The notes beneath the pieces were generated by a model. That model ran no database searches, was not told the DNA's origin, and saw nothing but the letters and a program-made list of their open reading frames with translations. This document shows positions 1 through 9,892 of a stretch of DNA of 18,925 nucleotides, piece after piece (position 1 is the stretch's first letter; every line of letters starts with the position of its first letter). The stretch comes from Pigoraptor vietnamica (lineage: Eukaryota; Opisthokonta; Filasterea), in the NCBI GenBank assembly GCA_943704525.1, contig CALSCQ010000717.1:2501-21425 (forward strand). The letters run 5' to 3'. Position numbers and translations under genes: made by a program.

Positions 1-669
1 GACGTCACTGTGAGTGTACGGCCTTCTGCTGAGCCTGTCTTCATACGAGAGAGGCATTACGCCTTGGTGATCGGTGTACACTGCAGCAGGCTGTGTGTGT
101 GTGTGTGTGTGTGTGTGTGCCTGTATGTGTGCGTGTGTGTGTGTGTGTGTGTGTGCGTGTGTGTGTGTGCCTGTGTGTGTGCGCGTGTGTGGGTGTGCTG
201 TGGAGCCGACCGTCTATGTTTTATCTGATCGCTCCGACAGCTCTCTCTCTCTCACGCACTGCCTTGCTGTGTCTCTCACTCACCCTCGCCCTTCGCTTAC
301 TCTCGTCATCATTTCAGTTGTGCGCGCCGTTACTACTAGTGTCAAACTGACCAAAATTGTGGCGTTTTGTTGCACGCGTAGCACGCTTCGTGGCAACAAG
401 ATTCCGTCGCTGGGCGCGCGGCTGTTTGCGGGTCTCGTATCGCTGAAGTTCCTGTGAGTATGAAAGGCATCGCTCGGCTGACTGCAACGTTGTTTGCGCA
501 TTTCTTATGGTACAATTGGTGTCGTGTACGTACTCTCTTGTTCTGAGAAAAAGTGAGCGGGTATGTATTTTATATGTGTTTGTCTCTCAAGTGTACATGG
601 GTGCACTGCACGTGTGTGTTTGATGTCTGCGTTCAGTGCGTTTATGTGTCGGTTTTGTGTGCACGAGTC

Positions 670-702
<33 letters not shown>

Positions 703-1315
703 AGTGTGCGTGTGCGTGCGCGCGCGCGTGTGTGTGTGTGTGTGTGCACGTGTGTGTGTGTGTGTGTGTGTGCGTGTGTGCCGGCGTAAAATCACAGTTA
801 GTACTCATGCATTCTGTTGTGTTTCTCACTGCCCTCTGCCGCTTGACCACAGGAACGTTGAGTACAACCAGATCCAGCCAGACCTTCCTGCGAACATATT
901 TGGAACTCTTCCTGCGCTGACTGATTTGTTGGTGCAAGCACTGTTCTGCACGGCACACACGCACACACTGGCATGCATGACCCACCTCAGTCCACATACA
1001 TACACAATAACATTGCACACACGCAACTCCCCCCCTTCTCCGCGCCCCTGCTGTCGTGCGCGTTTCCCTTGAATGCACGTGCCTCGCATGCTTTTGTATT
1101 ACGTTTGCGAACATGACTACAAACGCACCCACCGAACACGTGCATCCGCGAGGGTGCCAGTAATTCACTTGAACAAAACGCGCACTGACGCACGTGAGCG
1201 CAGTTCTTTCTCGAACAATATGATCAGCTCTCTGCCCGTGGGCATTTTCGATGGCCTCACCGCCATTAGCTCCATGTGAGTGTCGCGCACATAATTATGC
1301 ATCGCCCCATGCTTC

Positions 1316-1361
<46 letters not shown>

Positions 1362-1731
1362 CCCTCCTCTTCCTACTTCCAGATTTAGTTTTGAGAGTTG
1401 CTCGCTCGTGCGCCACGCCTCTTGGCGAAGGACTGCCGCTCGTTTTTCTGTCGATGCATATGCCGGGGCCAGTGCCGTTCAGTTGAATGGCCCTCTTCTT
1501 CGCGCACTGCGCTGCGTGCAGGGATTTCAGCTACAACCAATTGCCCACTCTTCCTTTGGGAATTTTTGACAAGCTGACGACTCTGAAATTGCTGTGAGTG
1601 GCACGATTGGTACTGAGCGGGTGACTCATATTTGTGGCTGTGTTCTTTGCTCGTTTCGCTTTATGGTGCGCCGATCATTTGTTCGTCCACTAAAACTGTG
1701 CGTCCAATACCACTCTGTGACGCTCGTGTGT

Positions 1732-1774
<43 letters not shown>

Positions 1775-4062
1775 GGTGGGGTGTGTGTGCGCATGTTGTG
1801 AGTGAATGGATGTGTGTGTCGGTGTGTCTGTGAGGCGCCTTTGTGTGTGTATGGTGTGAGTGAAAGGGTGTTTGTGTTGTTCCATGCGCCGGCACGCTCC
1901 CGGTTGCTGTTGTATATTTGGACATGCGTGCGAGTGACTGCCGTGCAAATCTGCGCCGTCACACGCTATGCGTCCTCGTGCTCACACAGTGGCGTCGCAC
2001 CTTCGTTCATAGGCTGCTCAACAACAACAAGATCAACTCGCTCTCCCTGGGTCTATTTGACTCTCTCGCGTCGATCACCCAACTGTGGGTCTTGTTTCCT
2101 GTGTGGCACTCGCTTGGCCTCATGTTCGCACGCACAGAAACCTTCCCCGCGCAACAATGGGCGCGACCAAGTGGCATAAATGACTCGTGCCCGGGGGAAT
2201 GACTCGCCGCTTCTCATCACGTTCGCGCAGGTCCCTCAGCGCGAACAATCTCCAAACTATTCCCGCGGGTCTTCTAGTGGCGCCTGTGCGATCGGCTGGC
2301 TCCTCGGGCATGTGAGTGTAGAGACTCTCCACGAACCTCTCCATCGCGTCTAAAGCGTCCCGTGCCCTTGCGCCGAGTATGTGACTGACTTGTGTGAGTT
2401 CGGCAGCTTCTTGGGCTCCAATCCGGGGAGCAAGGGAGACCGTTGCGCCTCGTCAAAGTCATACTGCATCGTCGCCACGTGCTCTACGTGCTTTTGCAGC
2501 CCTGGCTACACCGGGACCGACTGCAGCGTGCCGTGTAAGCCGACGGACACCGTCGCCGACTGCGTGCGTTCATGCGACGTGACCTGTGTGAACGGCGGCA
2601 CGTGCAACACGGCAACGGGCACCTGCAACTGCTCTGGAGCTGTCGGATGGTATAGTGCCGGCTTGCTTGTGCTGTCTTGTATGCATCCGTGTATGGCGAT
2701 TCCTGAGCATATCTCACGTTACAGGACTGGCCCGGGTTGCAACCAGCCGTGCGACGCGGGGACGTACGGGCCGGGCTGCGCTTCGCGGTGTGCGTGTGCG
2801 AACGGAGCCTCGTGCGATCGTTTCACGGGAGTGTGCGCGTGCCCTGCGGGCTGGACGGGCCCTCGCTGCGAGGATCCGTGCCGTATGGACAACTATGGCA
2901 CGAACTGCGCGAGCACGTGCAACTGTCCAGCTGCGGGGTCCACGTGCGACCGATTCACTGGCGCGTGCAGCAAGACGTGCAGTGGCGGGGCAGGCATACC
3001 TTGCAGCACTTCGTGCTCGAACGGCGGCACATGCAACACGGCGACGGGCACCTGCAATTGCTCTGGAGCTGTTGGATGGTGCGTGCTTGCGCCGCCCAAG
3101 GCCATTTTGTATGGATGCTTGGCGATTCCTGAGCATTTTGTCCACTGTGTTTCGCATCACAGGACTGGCGCAGGATGCAACCAGCCGTGCGACGCGGGGA
3201 AGTACGGGCCGGGGTGCGCGAGCACCTGCAACTGTCCTGCGGCAGGGTCTACGTGTGACCGATTCACTGGTGTTTGCAGCATACCTTGCAGTACTGCGTG
3301 TTCAAACGGCGGCACGTGCAACACGGCGACGGGCACCTGCAACTGCTCTGGAGCAGTCGGATGGTGAGTGCCGGCTTGCTTAGCTTGTGCTCTCTTGTAT
3401 GCATCTGTGGATGGCGATTCCTGAGCATTATCTCACGTTACAGGACTGGCGCGGGTTGCAACCAGCCGTGCAACGCGGGGACGTACGGGCCAGGCTGCGC
3501 TTCGCGGTGTGCGTGTGCGAACGGAGCCTCGTGCGATCGTTTCACGGGAGTCTGCGCGTGCCCTGCGGGCTGGACGGGCCCTCGCTGCGAGGATCCGTGC
3601 CGTATGGACAACTATGGCGCGAACTGCGCGAGCACGTGCAACTGTCCAGCGGCGGGGTCCACGTGCGACCGATTCACTGGCGCATGCAGCAAGACGTGCG
3701 ATGGTACGGGGACCGGATCGGGCGCTGGGACCGGCACTGGTACGGGAACGTGCAATTGCACTGGGTCGGGCACCGGCACAGGAACGGGTACTGGCACTGG
3801 GACATCGGGGACGCTGACGGGCACGTCGACCGGCGCTGTCGTTGCCTCGTCGGCAGACAAGTCACCTTCGAACACGGCCAGCATTGCAGCCGCCATCCTC
3901 GCGGCCATCGGCGTTGTCTTGGGCACGGCGGCAGTCGTTGCGCTCGTGATCCTCGTCCGTGGTGGGGCGGTGCGCAAGGGCTCGCTCGATGTGGGGTATT
4001 CTCGCGCGACGGCCCTGGGCACCATTCGCGCCTACGAGAACCCCAACGCAACGGAAGCGTAA
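1..4062 (+). CDS. LRR-EGF single-pass membrane protein, 5' end outside window
   Basis: My exon model is join(<1..9, 382..453, 853..927, 1204..1275, 1522..1593, 2013..2084, 2231..2311, 2356..2649, 2725..3078, 3163..3363, 3444..4062), giving 639 residues before TAA at 4060. Each LRR fits LxxLxLxxNxIxxLPxGIFxxL, the 'typical' 24-residue class seen in animal extracellular LRR proteins. Next come a cysteine-rich stretch (VPCPCAEY onward) and EGF-like modules with patterns such as [18 protein letters not shown] and [10 protein letters not shown] Gly/Thr-rich linker follows, then a hydrophobic helix of about 26 residues at 3880-3957, a basic stop-transfer (VRGGAVRKG) and a tail of about 30 residues. 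The likely role is a cell-surface receptor or adhesion protein with LRRs outside; the ligand is unknown. All junctions are phase 2. The weakest calls are the donor after 927 (gttggt) and the 44-bp intron 2312-2355. No kinase or other cytoplasmic domain is present. Confidence 0.85.
10..381 (+). other. Intron of the LRR gene with a long GT tract
   Basis: This 372-bp intron starts gtgagt and ends gcgtag. An interrupted GT tract fills about 92-199, followed by a CT-rich stretch near 241-305. An alternative acceptor, atttcag near 315, would not give a phase-compatible LRR exon. No gene is seen inside. Confidence 0.75.
454..852 (+). other. Intron of the LRR gene with GT-rich tract
   Basis: This 399-bp intron starts gtgagt and ends gaccacag. 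A GT-rich tract, broken by GC steps, spans about 671-780. Open frames across it on both strands are translations of the repeat (Cys-Val or Thr-His runs) and are not genes. Confidence 0.75.
928..1203 (+). other. Intron of the LRR gene with weak donor
   Basis: The 276-bp intron begins gttggt, which is weaker than the gtgagt-type donors of its neighbours, and ends gcgcag. I chose this donor because it is the only one nearby that keeps phase 2 and the nine-residue L-to-N spacing of the repeat. It would make the upstream exon 75 bp, with one extra residue in that repeat. The alternative gtgcaa at 932 breaks phase. Confidence 0.55.
1317..1359 (+). repeat. (CT)n microsatellite
   Basis: A nearly perfect CT run of about 40 bases lies in the intron 1276-1521, shortly after its gtgagt donor. 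It is far from the acceptor at 1521, so it is unlikely to be the working polypyrimidine tract. Confidence 0.9.
1594..2012 (+). other. Intron of the LRR gene with (GT)n microsatellite
   Basis: This 419-bp intron starts gtgagt and ends ttcatag. A GT run covers about 1734-1773 and GT-rich sequence continues to about 1870. The rest is unique sequence with no recognisable gene. Confidence 0.75.
2591..3699 (+). repeat. Tandem duplication of EGF-coding exons with their introns
   Basis: Segment 2725-2980 and segment 3444-3699 align without gaps over 256 bp; I count about seven mismatches by eye. The intron before each (2650-2724 and 3364-3443) is also similar, both containing ggcgattcctgagcat and ending cgttacag. 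The end of the exon before each (from about 2591 and 3305) matches too. A third, shorter and more diverged unit lies between them (intron 3079-3162, exon 3163-3363). The duplicated unit therefore includes both exon and intron and crosses splice sites. Confidence 0.9.
3700..3835 (+). repeat. Gly/Thr-coding minisatellite, extracellular stalk
   Basis: Short degenerate units of the form GGNACNGG code for an alternating Gly-Thr/Ser linker between the last EGF module and the membrane helix. Such Thr/Ser-rich stalks are commonly O-glycosylated in surface proteins; that is inference here. A lone CNC motif sits in the middle (about 3750-3760). Confidence 0.8.
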
Positions 4063-4159
4063 TGCCCTCGACGTCGCGCCGCATGTCAGGTCCTCTCTCC
4101 CGTGCCTGCGACCTCTGGCTGGCCGTACCGCCTTTCCGTCTTTGCTGTTCCCTTGTTAG

Positions 4160-4207
4160 TTTTTCTTTTTTTTTCTTTTTTTGTGGACTGCTTCTTCTTC
4201 TTCTTCG
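4160..4207 (+). repeat. T-rich tract followed by CTT repeat
   Basis: About 100 bp past the stop codon of the LRR gene, a run of T interrupted by single C (4160-4182) is followed by five CTT-type units (4191-4207). The position fits the 3' UTR or cleavage region, but no poly(A) signal accompanies it. Confidence 0.7.
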
Positions 4208-4320
4208 TCATTATGTGTTGTGAGCGTGGAGTACGTGTAGGGTGTGCGCGCGTCTGTGTCGACGGCACCGCGATTGGTGTTCTATCTCCGCGCCCCATCC
4301 ACGGCCGTCAGTGCATTACA

Positions 4321-4346
4321 GTGTGTGTGTGTGTGTGTGTGTGTGC
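4321..4346 (+). repeat. (GT)n microsatellite
   Basis: A short GT run in the intergenic region, ending in GC-containing variants. Confidence 0.85.
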
Positions 4347-4537
4347 GCGTGTGTATTGCTCAGTCAGTCCAGTCGAGCTACGGCAGCAGAGAGATATGCT
4401 ATTCACTATCAATAGTGCGGGCGCCTCCGCATGCAAGGCAGCTGAAGTGGGTAGACGCGTGGCCGGTTGTTCGTACGTTCAGTGGCAAGCCGAGCCCGCG
4501 TCAATCTCCGCTCAAGAATTCACAGTCACACACGCGA

Positions 4538-4544
<7 letters not shown>

Positions 4545-4565
<21 letters not shown>
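4545..4565 (+). repeat. (CA)n microsatellite
   Basis: A short CA run preceded by a GC-alternating stretch. It is about 200 bp after the GT run and in opposite orientation. Confidence 0.85.
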
Positions 4566-4569
<4 letters not shown>

Positions 4570-4689
4570 AGTGCAGAAAACTCATGCTCACACTTCTGCG
4601 CACACATTCGCTTGCGTCCAGTCGAACTGACTTGGCACCTTGCACTGACTCATACTGCACTATCATGACTTCCGTTGTAATCGACGTGA

Positions 4690-4698
4690 CTATATAAC
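4690..4698 (+). promoter_or_regulatory. Possible TATA element (ctatataac)
   Basis: An isolated TATATAA word in GC-rich surroundings, about 1.07 kb before the next gene's ATG. A second TATA-like word (tgtataag) lies at 4933-4940. If either is used, the 5' UTR must be long or carry an intron; an acceptor-like gtccgcag ends at 5682. There is no independent support. Confidence 0.2.
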
Positions 4699-5336
4699 CG
4701 TCGCTCGCCGTGGGCCAGCAGTGAGGCGGGCGGAGACGTCGAGGGTGGCCCTTCAACTTCATATGGCGACCACCTTTCTCCCTTTAGTGGCCAAAATGGC
4801 GAGTGCGTGCAGCCCACTGTTGCCACGCAACTGCCATAACACAAGGTCCGAAAAGTCGCAATCGCCAGCCGAGTTTTCCGCAATCGGAAGTCGCATTACA
4901 ATCCCGCGACGGAATGTGAGACAAGCAGCTGCTGTATAAGGAAGGACGAGAGAGAGGCAACGCCCTCGTGAAGGCCGTGTGTGCACGTGGTGTGTACGTG
5001 TGTGTCATTGCAATTGCTGCCAATTTCCAGTTCCGGTGAGTGACACACGTTGCCCTGGGAACTCATTCACTCTTACCTTCTAAATAAGGAAAGCATTCAG
5101 TGACCGGACAGTGCTAAGTATAGGATTTGGCTCAGTCAATTTCTATCAAATGTATGGAGAATGCCTCTTTTGGTAACTATTTTGGCTCAATGCATGTTCT
5201 AAATGGGGTATTTTTGTTAGCTGCTCCTCCCAATACATTTCATTGAATGCACTATTGGGGGCATGGGTTTCTCGTCCACCCACCCGCCGATGCACCGGCA
5301 GCACCTTTCCTACCCGGCGACCGCACTGGAACGCAC

Positions 5337-5409
5337 TCTCACACACACACACACACTCTCTCTCTCTCTCCTCTCTCTCTCACTCACTCACTCCCACCGA
5401 CACACACAG
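5337..5409 (+). repeat. Compound CA/CT microsatellite
   Basis: A CA run passes into CT runs, then CACT units, then a short CA run. It lies in the intergenic region about 360 bp before the start codon of the second gene. Confidence 0.85.
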
Positions 5410-5765
5410 AGGCACGCGCATGAGTATACTTCTGTTGCGAGCCACACATGAAACAGTGCCCGTTAGAAACAAGCCGCTTAACGCCGACTCCATAACCGCA
5501 TCTATTCGGGGATTTCCCTGTCCACTGGGGTATGTTGTGTTGTTCTTCGCATTCCCCCACTCACATCCTTGTTATTATTTTCGTCTCTGGTGGCTGCACT
5601 TGCAGATTGGGTGTAAGTGTGCATGCGCGTAACTCAGTGCATCGACGCTCTGCGTGACTTGTGTTCGTCTGTCCGTCCGCAGGAATCGAATTCGTTCTTC
5701 TACCCGACATACGCGTCCTGGCGTGTGTGTTTTATTGCTCAAGAGTTGCCGGCACACGCGGGAGA

Positions 5766-6541
5766 ATGGCGCCTCGCAGCTGCCTCACGCGGCTCGCTGT
5801 ACCTGCGGTCGCCCTCGCGCTGTTTGTGGGCGCATCTCTATCGGCCGTCGACGTCTCAACGGTGCGACAGGTGATCGACACAAAGCGCGACACGGTCTTT
5901 TCATGCATCGGATCCGACCAGTTTTGCATTCGTTACGCCATCGGAAAGTCGTGGGACGGTGGGTGTGGTTAGGCGCTGGCTCGAAACCGTGCCGTCCCGA
6001 GTTCGATATCTCATTCCTTCACCTTTTTTGGGGTCCCCAGCAATTCCGTATCCTGGGACCATTCTCGGCGTGGAGACGTCCTCTGGCGCTTTGTATGCGC
6101 AGGGAAGCGCGGGAAAGCTCAAGCTGCTGTTGGGCACCGCCACGTGGGTTGCCTCATCGGAGCCGGAGTACGGCGACGTGTCGCAGTCCGCGTCGTTTCG
6201 CGCGGCCGCGACTGTGCCCATGGACGCGCCCGTCATCACAATCTCGGATGGCGGGATAAACTGGAAGTTCGATTCTGCCGGTGCGTATGGCGCTGTTTGG
6301 ACGCATTATACGCGTACTCGTTAATTGCGCGCGTGTGTGCTTGTGTGCACGGTGTTGCGTGTTGTGTCGTTACGTCGACGTCCAACCCAAATCCCGTCCT
6401 CTGCTTGCGCGCTGCAGGCATCCACACGATGGACGCCAAGACGAACACGTACGTCATGCGTGCCATGTGGAACTGCTGCGGTGCGCAGAACAACACGCAG
6501 CAGTCGTTTGACGCAATGGCGAACCTCCGCTTCAACTACAA
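5766..6541 (+). other. Signal peptide and unrecognised N-terminal domain (exons 1-3)
   Basis: After the signal peptide (cleavage expected around residue 27) there are about 158 residues I cannot assign. They contain pairs of cysteines (FSCIGSDQFC and WNCCG) and beta-rich segments such as ILGVETSSGALYAQG. The first two junctions are phase 1 and the third is phase 2. Confidence 0.7.
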
Positions 6542-7452
6542 GTGAGTGCGCACGCGGCGCATTTCAGTCGCGATGTGGGGTGTTGCGGTGATTGACCCCG
6601 TTTTGTTACACACACACGCACACGCACCCATGCATGCACACACCATACACACACACCGCAAACGCACACTCACGGTTTTTCGCCTCTTCTTCAACCCAGG
6701 TTCGACGACTTCCGCTACAACCCTCAGCTGCAGGCGCAGGTTGTTTCGGACCTCGCGAAGAGCCTCAACGTCAGTGCGGATCGTATCAACGTTGCCAACA
6801 TGGCAGCGGGCAGCGTCATCCTCATCCTAGAGATCAAGGTGCGTCTAAGTGCGTCCTGTGTCTCTGTCGCTGTCGCTCGCCAGTATTCTGTCTTTGGCGG
6901 TCTCTTTATGGGCGTGTATGTTGGACGCCCTTTGGACATGTGCTGTTATGCGACTGTGTTCTTTGAACTTAGTGTGAACTGTTACGCCTCGTGTTCTTAA
7001 AGGGCGCACCACGCAGAACTCTTGGTGTGCTGTTTCGCGTCCGTGCTATTGAAAATGGCCATGTGCAGTTACGCGCGTGCGTGTTCTTTTTACGTCGCTA
7101 TTCTCACGTGGACACGCGCGCAGGACGCACCCACGGAGAGCAAGACGGCGCTTGAGATTGTCAAGTCGTTCAAGAAGTTGAGCCAGGCGACGACGGTGAC
7201 CATCGCGGGCATTGCGCTCCTCGACGTGTTCAACGTCGGCATCCAGACGGTCGAGAAGGGGTTCATCGCGTTTAAGCAAGGTGCGTGGGAGCTTCGTGTG
7301 CCGCTTGCAGTGGTTTCACCAGTGTCATCTCTCTTTCCAACGAGTAGTTAGTCCGGCTCCCTTGTTGTTTGCCTGCTGCTCTCGTACTGTCAAGCGCCCG
7401 TCCAGCGTGCGTGTCGCGGGGTCGATGTTTAAGCTGATCCACTATCTTTCTT

Positions 7453-7500
<48 letters not shown>

Positions 7501-9843
7501 GCGACCTCAACTACGCGGGCACGGACGACGTCTCCATCTCCACGCAGTACATCGCCGACTGGAACCAGATGAAGGGCATTACGTACCGCACGAATTGGCT
7601 CTCGGCAAGCAACGAGGGCGGCGCAGAGTTCCGCGGTCTTCTCCGCTTCCGCGACATTTACGTGCCGTCGGGCGCCGTCGTCATCGAGTCGAACCTGACG
7701 ATCTACTGGCAGGAGTGGGGCGGCAAGTTCCGAGTGCTCGGAAGATACGTGACGCGGCCGTGGAACGCGAGCGCGGCCGACCTGTCGTGGCGCTACGCGG
7801 ACAACGGCGTGCCGTGGCAGGTGCGATTGTGACAACAGGTTGTCGTGTTCTTCAAGGCGTGCACGTTCTGCCTTGTTTTTACGCCGCACTACTGTTATCT
7901 GCCGGGACATTGCTGACATGGTTTCTCTGCAGACCCCCGGCGCGAGCAACTACCCGAACGACACGCTGGACCCCGCGCAGACGTCGTTCATGTTCCGCTC
8001 TTACGGCACGGGCATCCAGTGGACGACGGTCCCTCTCGACAAGGTCGTCGTGCAGCAGTGGATCTCGGACCCGTCGAAGAACCAGGGCGTCATCTTCCAG
8101 TCTGTCCTTGACGTCAACACGACGTCAGCGCGCTGGTGGATGTACAGCTCGGAGATGTCCGAGGTCAAGTTTCGCCCGCAGCTGACGATCCGCTACATTC
8201 CGGCGCCGTACGATCCGGACAGCGGGCGTCCGGATGTCCCTCAGAACATTTTCCTCGCCGCGTTCAACCGCACCGCCCTCCGCCTCACGTGGGACGAGCC
8301 CCTCTTCGATGGCGGAAACCCGATCGTGTCGTATCTGGTCGAGTACGACGTCGTCCCGACCTTCGCCAACATCGGCAAGAAGACGGGCCAGGGCATCGGC
8401 ACGTTCCTCGTGGACGGCTCTGCGCGCGAGGCTCTCATTCTGGGCCTCGCGACCGGAAAGGCCGTGTTCGTGCGTCTCACGGCGGTGTCGTCGAACGCGA
8501 CGGGCATTGCTCGCGCGTCGTCGCCCAACTTTTGCCTCCCATCGCAGCCGCCGTTGGCGCCTCTCCACGCGCAGATGTTCGTGCAGAGCGCCAGCTCCCT
8601 TCGCATCAAGTTCGACCCCCCTGCGGACGATGGCGGCGCCAGCATTCTTGGTTACGAGATCACGTGGTCCACGGACCCCTCCGGCACGCCCGTCGTCGGA
8701 AACATGCTCCTCGACAGCAACAGCCGGCAGTACGACGTCGGAAATCTCACCGAGGGCGTCACTTACTACGTGCGCGTGTGCGCGATCAACTTTGTCGGAC
8801 GCAGCCTGTACACGCTCGGGTCGCCTAACCTGTCCCCTGCGAACCGCGCGCCCGATGCGCCGCGGTTCGTGAAGCTGCAGGTCCTCACGGCCGACGGGCT
8901 CCTCGTGCAGTGGGAGCCGCCCGTCGACAACGGCGGCGTGGACGTGGACGGATACCGCGTGTATTACGGTCCCGCGGACGCCGCGGACGACAAGCTCTCG
9001 ATCGCGGAGCGCTGGGACATTACGATCCCTTACGTCATGCTGTTTGGCCTCAACGAGGGCGTGCAGTACCGCGCGTCTGTCTCTGCGCACAACAGCAAGG
9101 GATGGGGCCCGTGGACGGCGTCGTCGCCGCTGACGGCCGCGCCCGCGAACATCACGCTCGCGCGCGCGTATTTCCAGGAGGGATTTGGCGAATATGTCGG
9201 GACGACCGAAGTGACAATTAGCACGATCAACATCGCCGACTACAACCTGTTCAACGGCTACACCATGGCGCCGTTCCTGTCGACGACGCTGCGCGCGGAC
9301 GACACGGCCGTGTCGGGTGTGACGGACGCCGGCGGCGCGATCCAGCGCACCCTCATTCGCTTTGACAATCTGAACACGGGAGTGCCCACCGATGCCACCG
9401 TGATTGACGCCACGCTGACGCTGTCGTGGATTTATTGGGGCACGGACCGCGAGCAGTTTGAAGTTCGCGGTGTGTGCCGGATGTCCGTTGTTGGCGTGCG
9501 TGTGTGTCGTGTGCGTGTGTATGGTGCTTGCCACTACTCGGGGCTTTAAGCGCGGATGTGCTTGTCTCTGCGTGGGAAGCGTTCGGTGCACTTACGCATA
9601 GATGCTTACTCTCCACATTTCTGTCGCAGGCGTGTACATGAACACGAGCTGGAATGAGAAGATTGTCCCTGGCAACGCGACGGGCATTGGGTGGCGCTTC
9701 AGGGACTTCCCCGACTGGCGCACGCCGAAGAAGTGGGTGGTTGTGTGTGGATCTTCGCCGCAGGTGACAACCACACGTTTACATACAAACACACACGCAC
9801 ACACACGCACACGCACAGACGCACAGACACTCGCGCGCGCACA

Positions 9844-9892
<49 letters not shown>

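Larger units (their letters stand above)
382..2311 (+). repeat. Leucine-rich repeat array, one repeat per phase-2 exon
   Basis: Six exons (382-453, 853-927, 1204-1275, 1522-1593, 2013-2084, 2231-2311) each begin and end in the fourth position of the LxxL segment. The first five hold exactly one repeat each: four are 72 bp (24 codons) and one is 75 bp. The sixth, 81 bp, keeps [15 protein letters not shown] but then loses the repeat pattern and probably forms the C-terminal cap. The cores read [62 protein letters not shown] and [11 protein letters not shown]. Bases 1-9 are the end of one more such exon, since they also stop at CT followed by gtgagt. The introns between them are unrelated in sequence and rich in simple repeats, so the duplication of the repeats is old. 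Confidence 0.88.
4063..5765. other. Intergenic region between the two genes
   Basis: About 1.7 kb without a supportable gene. It holds a T-rich tract (4160-4182), a CTT run (4191-4207), GT and CA microsatellites, a CA/CT compound repeat and an AT-richer stretch near 5041-5250. It should contain the 3' UTR of the LRR gene and the promoter and 5' UTR of the next gene. I found no clear AATAAA after 4062. Open frames here are short and lack recognisable domains, and I see no tRNA-like cloverleaf. Confidence 0.75.

Noticed and set aside
303-381. Exon beginning after atttcag near 315
   Set aside because: It would not join in phase to the LRR frame, and the gcgtag acceptor at 381 gives an exact 72-bp repeat exon.
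505-795. Thr-His or Cys-Val repeat peptides over the GT tracts
   Set aside because: These are translations of a microsatellite within an intron.
2591-3363. CRISPR-like or mobile repeat structure
   Set aside because: The repeats are coding EGF modules with splice sites. There are no regular spacers, terminal inverted repeats or transposase.
2655-3383. Ala/Arg-rich open frame overlapping the EGF exons
   Set aside because: It is a +1 shadow of the cysteine-rich frame, whose EGF patterns and splice phases are clear.
4102-4668. Open frame of 188 codons after the LRR gene
   Set aside because: It runs through T-rich, GT and CA simple repeats with no domain or codon bias; taken as UTR and spacer.
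4721-4939. Possible small gene of 72 codons in the spacer
   Set aside because: There is no similarity I can recognise, the composition is not like the neighbouring exons, and overlapping frames on the other strand are equally open.
8125-9591. Open frame of 488 codons on the - strand
   Set aside because: It is antisense to the FN3 exon, is Arg/Val-rich and has no domain. It arises because GC-rich third positions on the + strand remove stops from the opposite frame.
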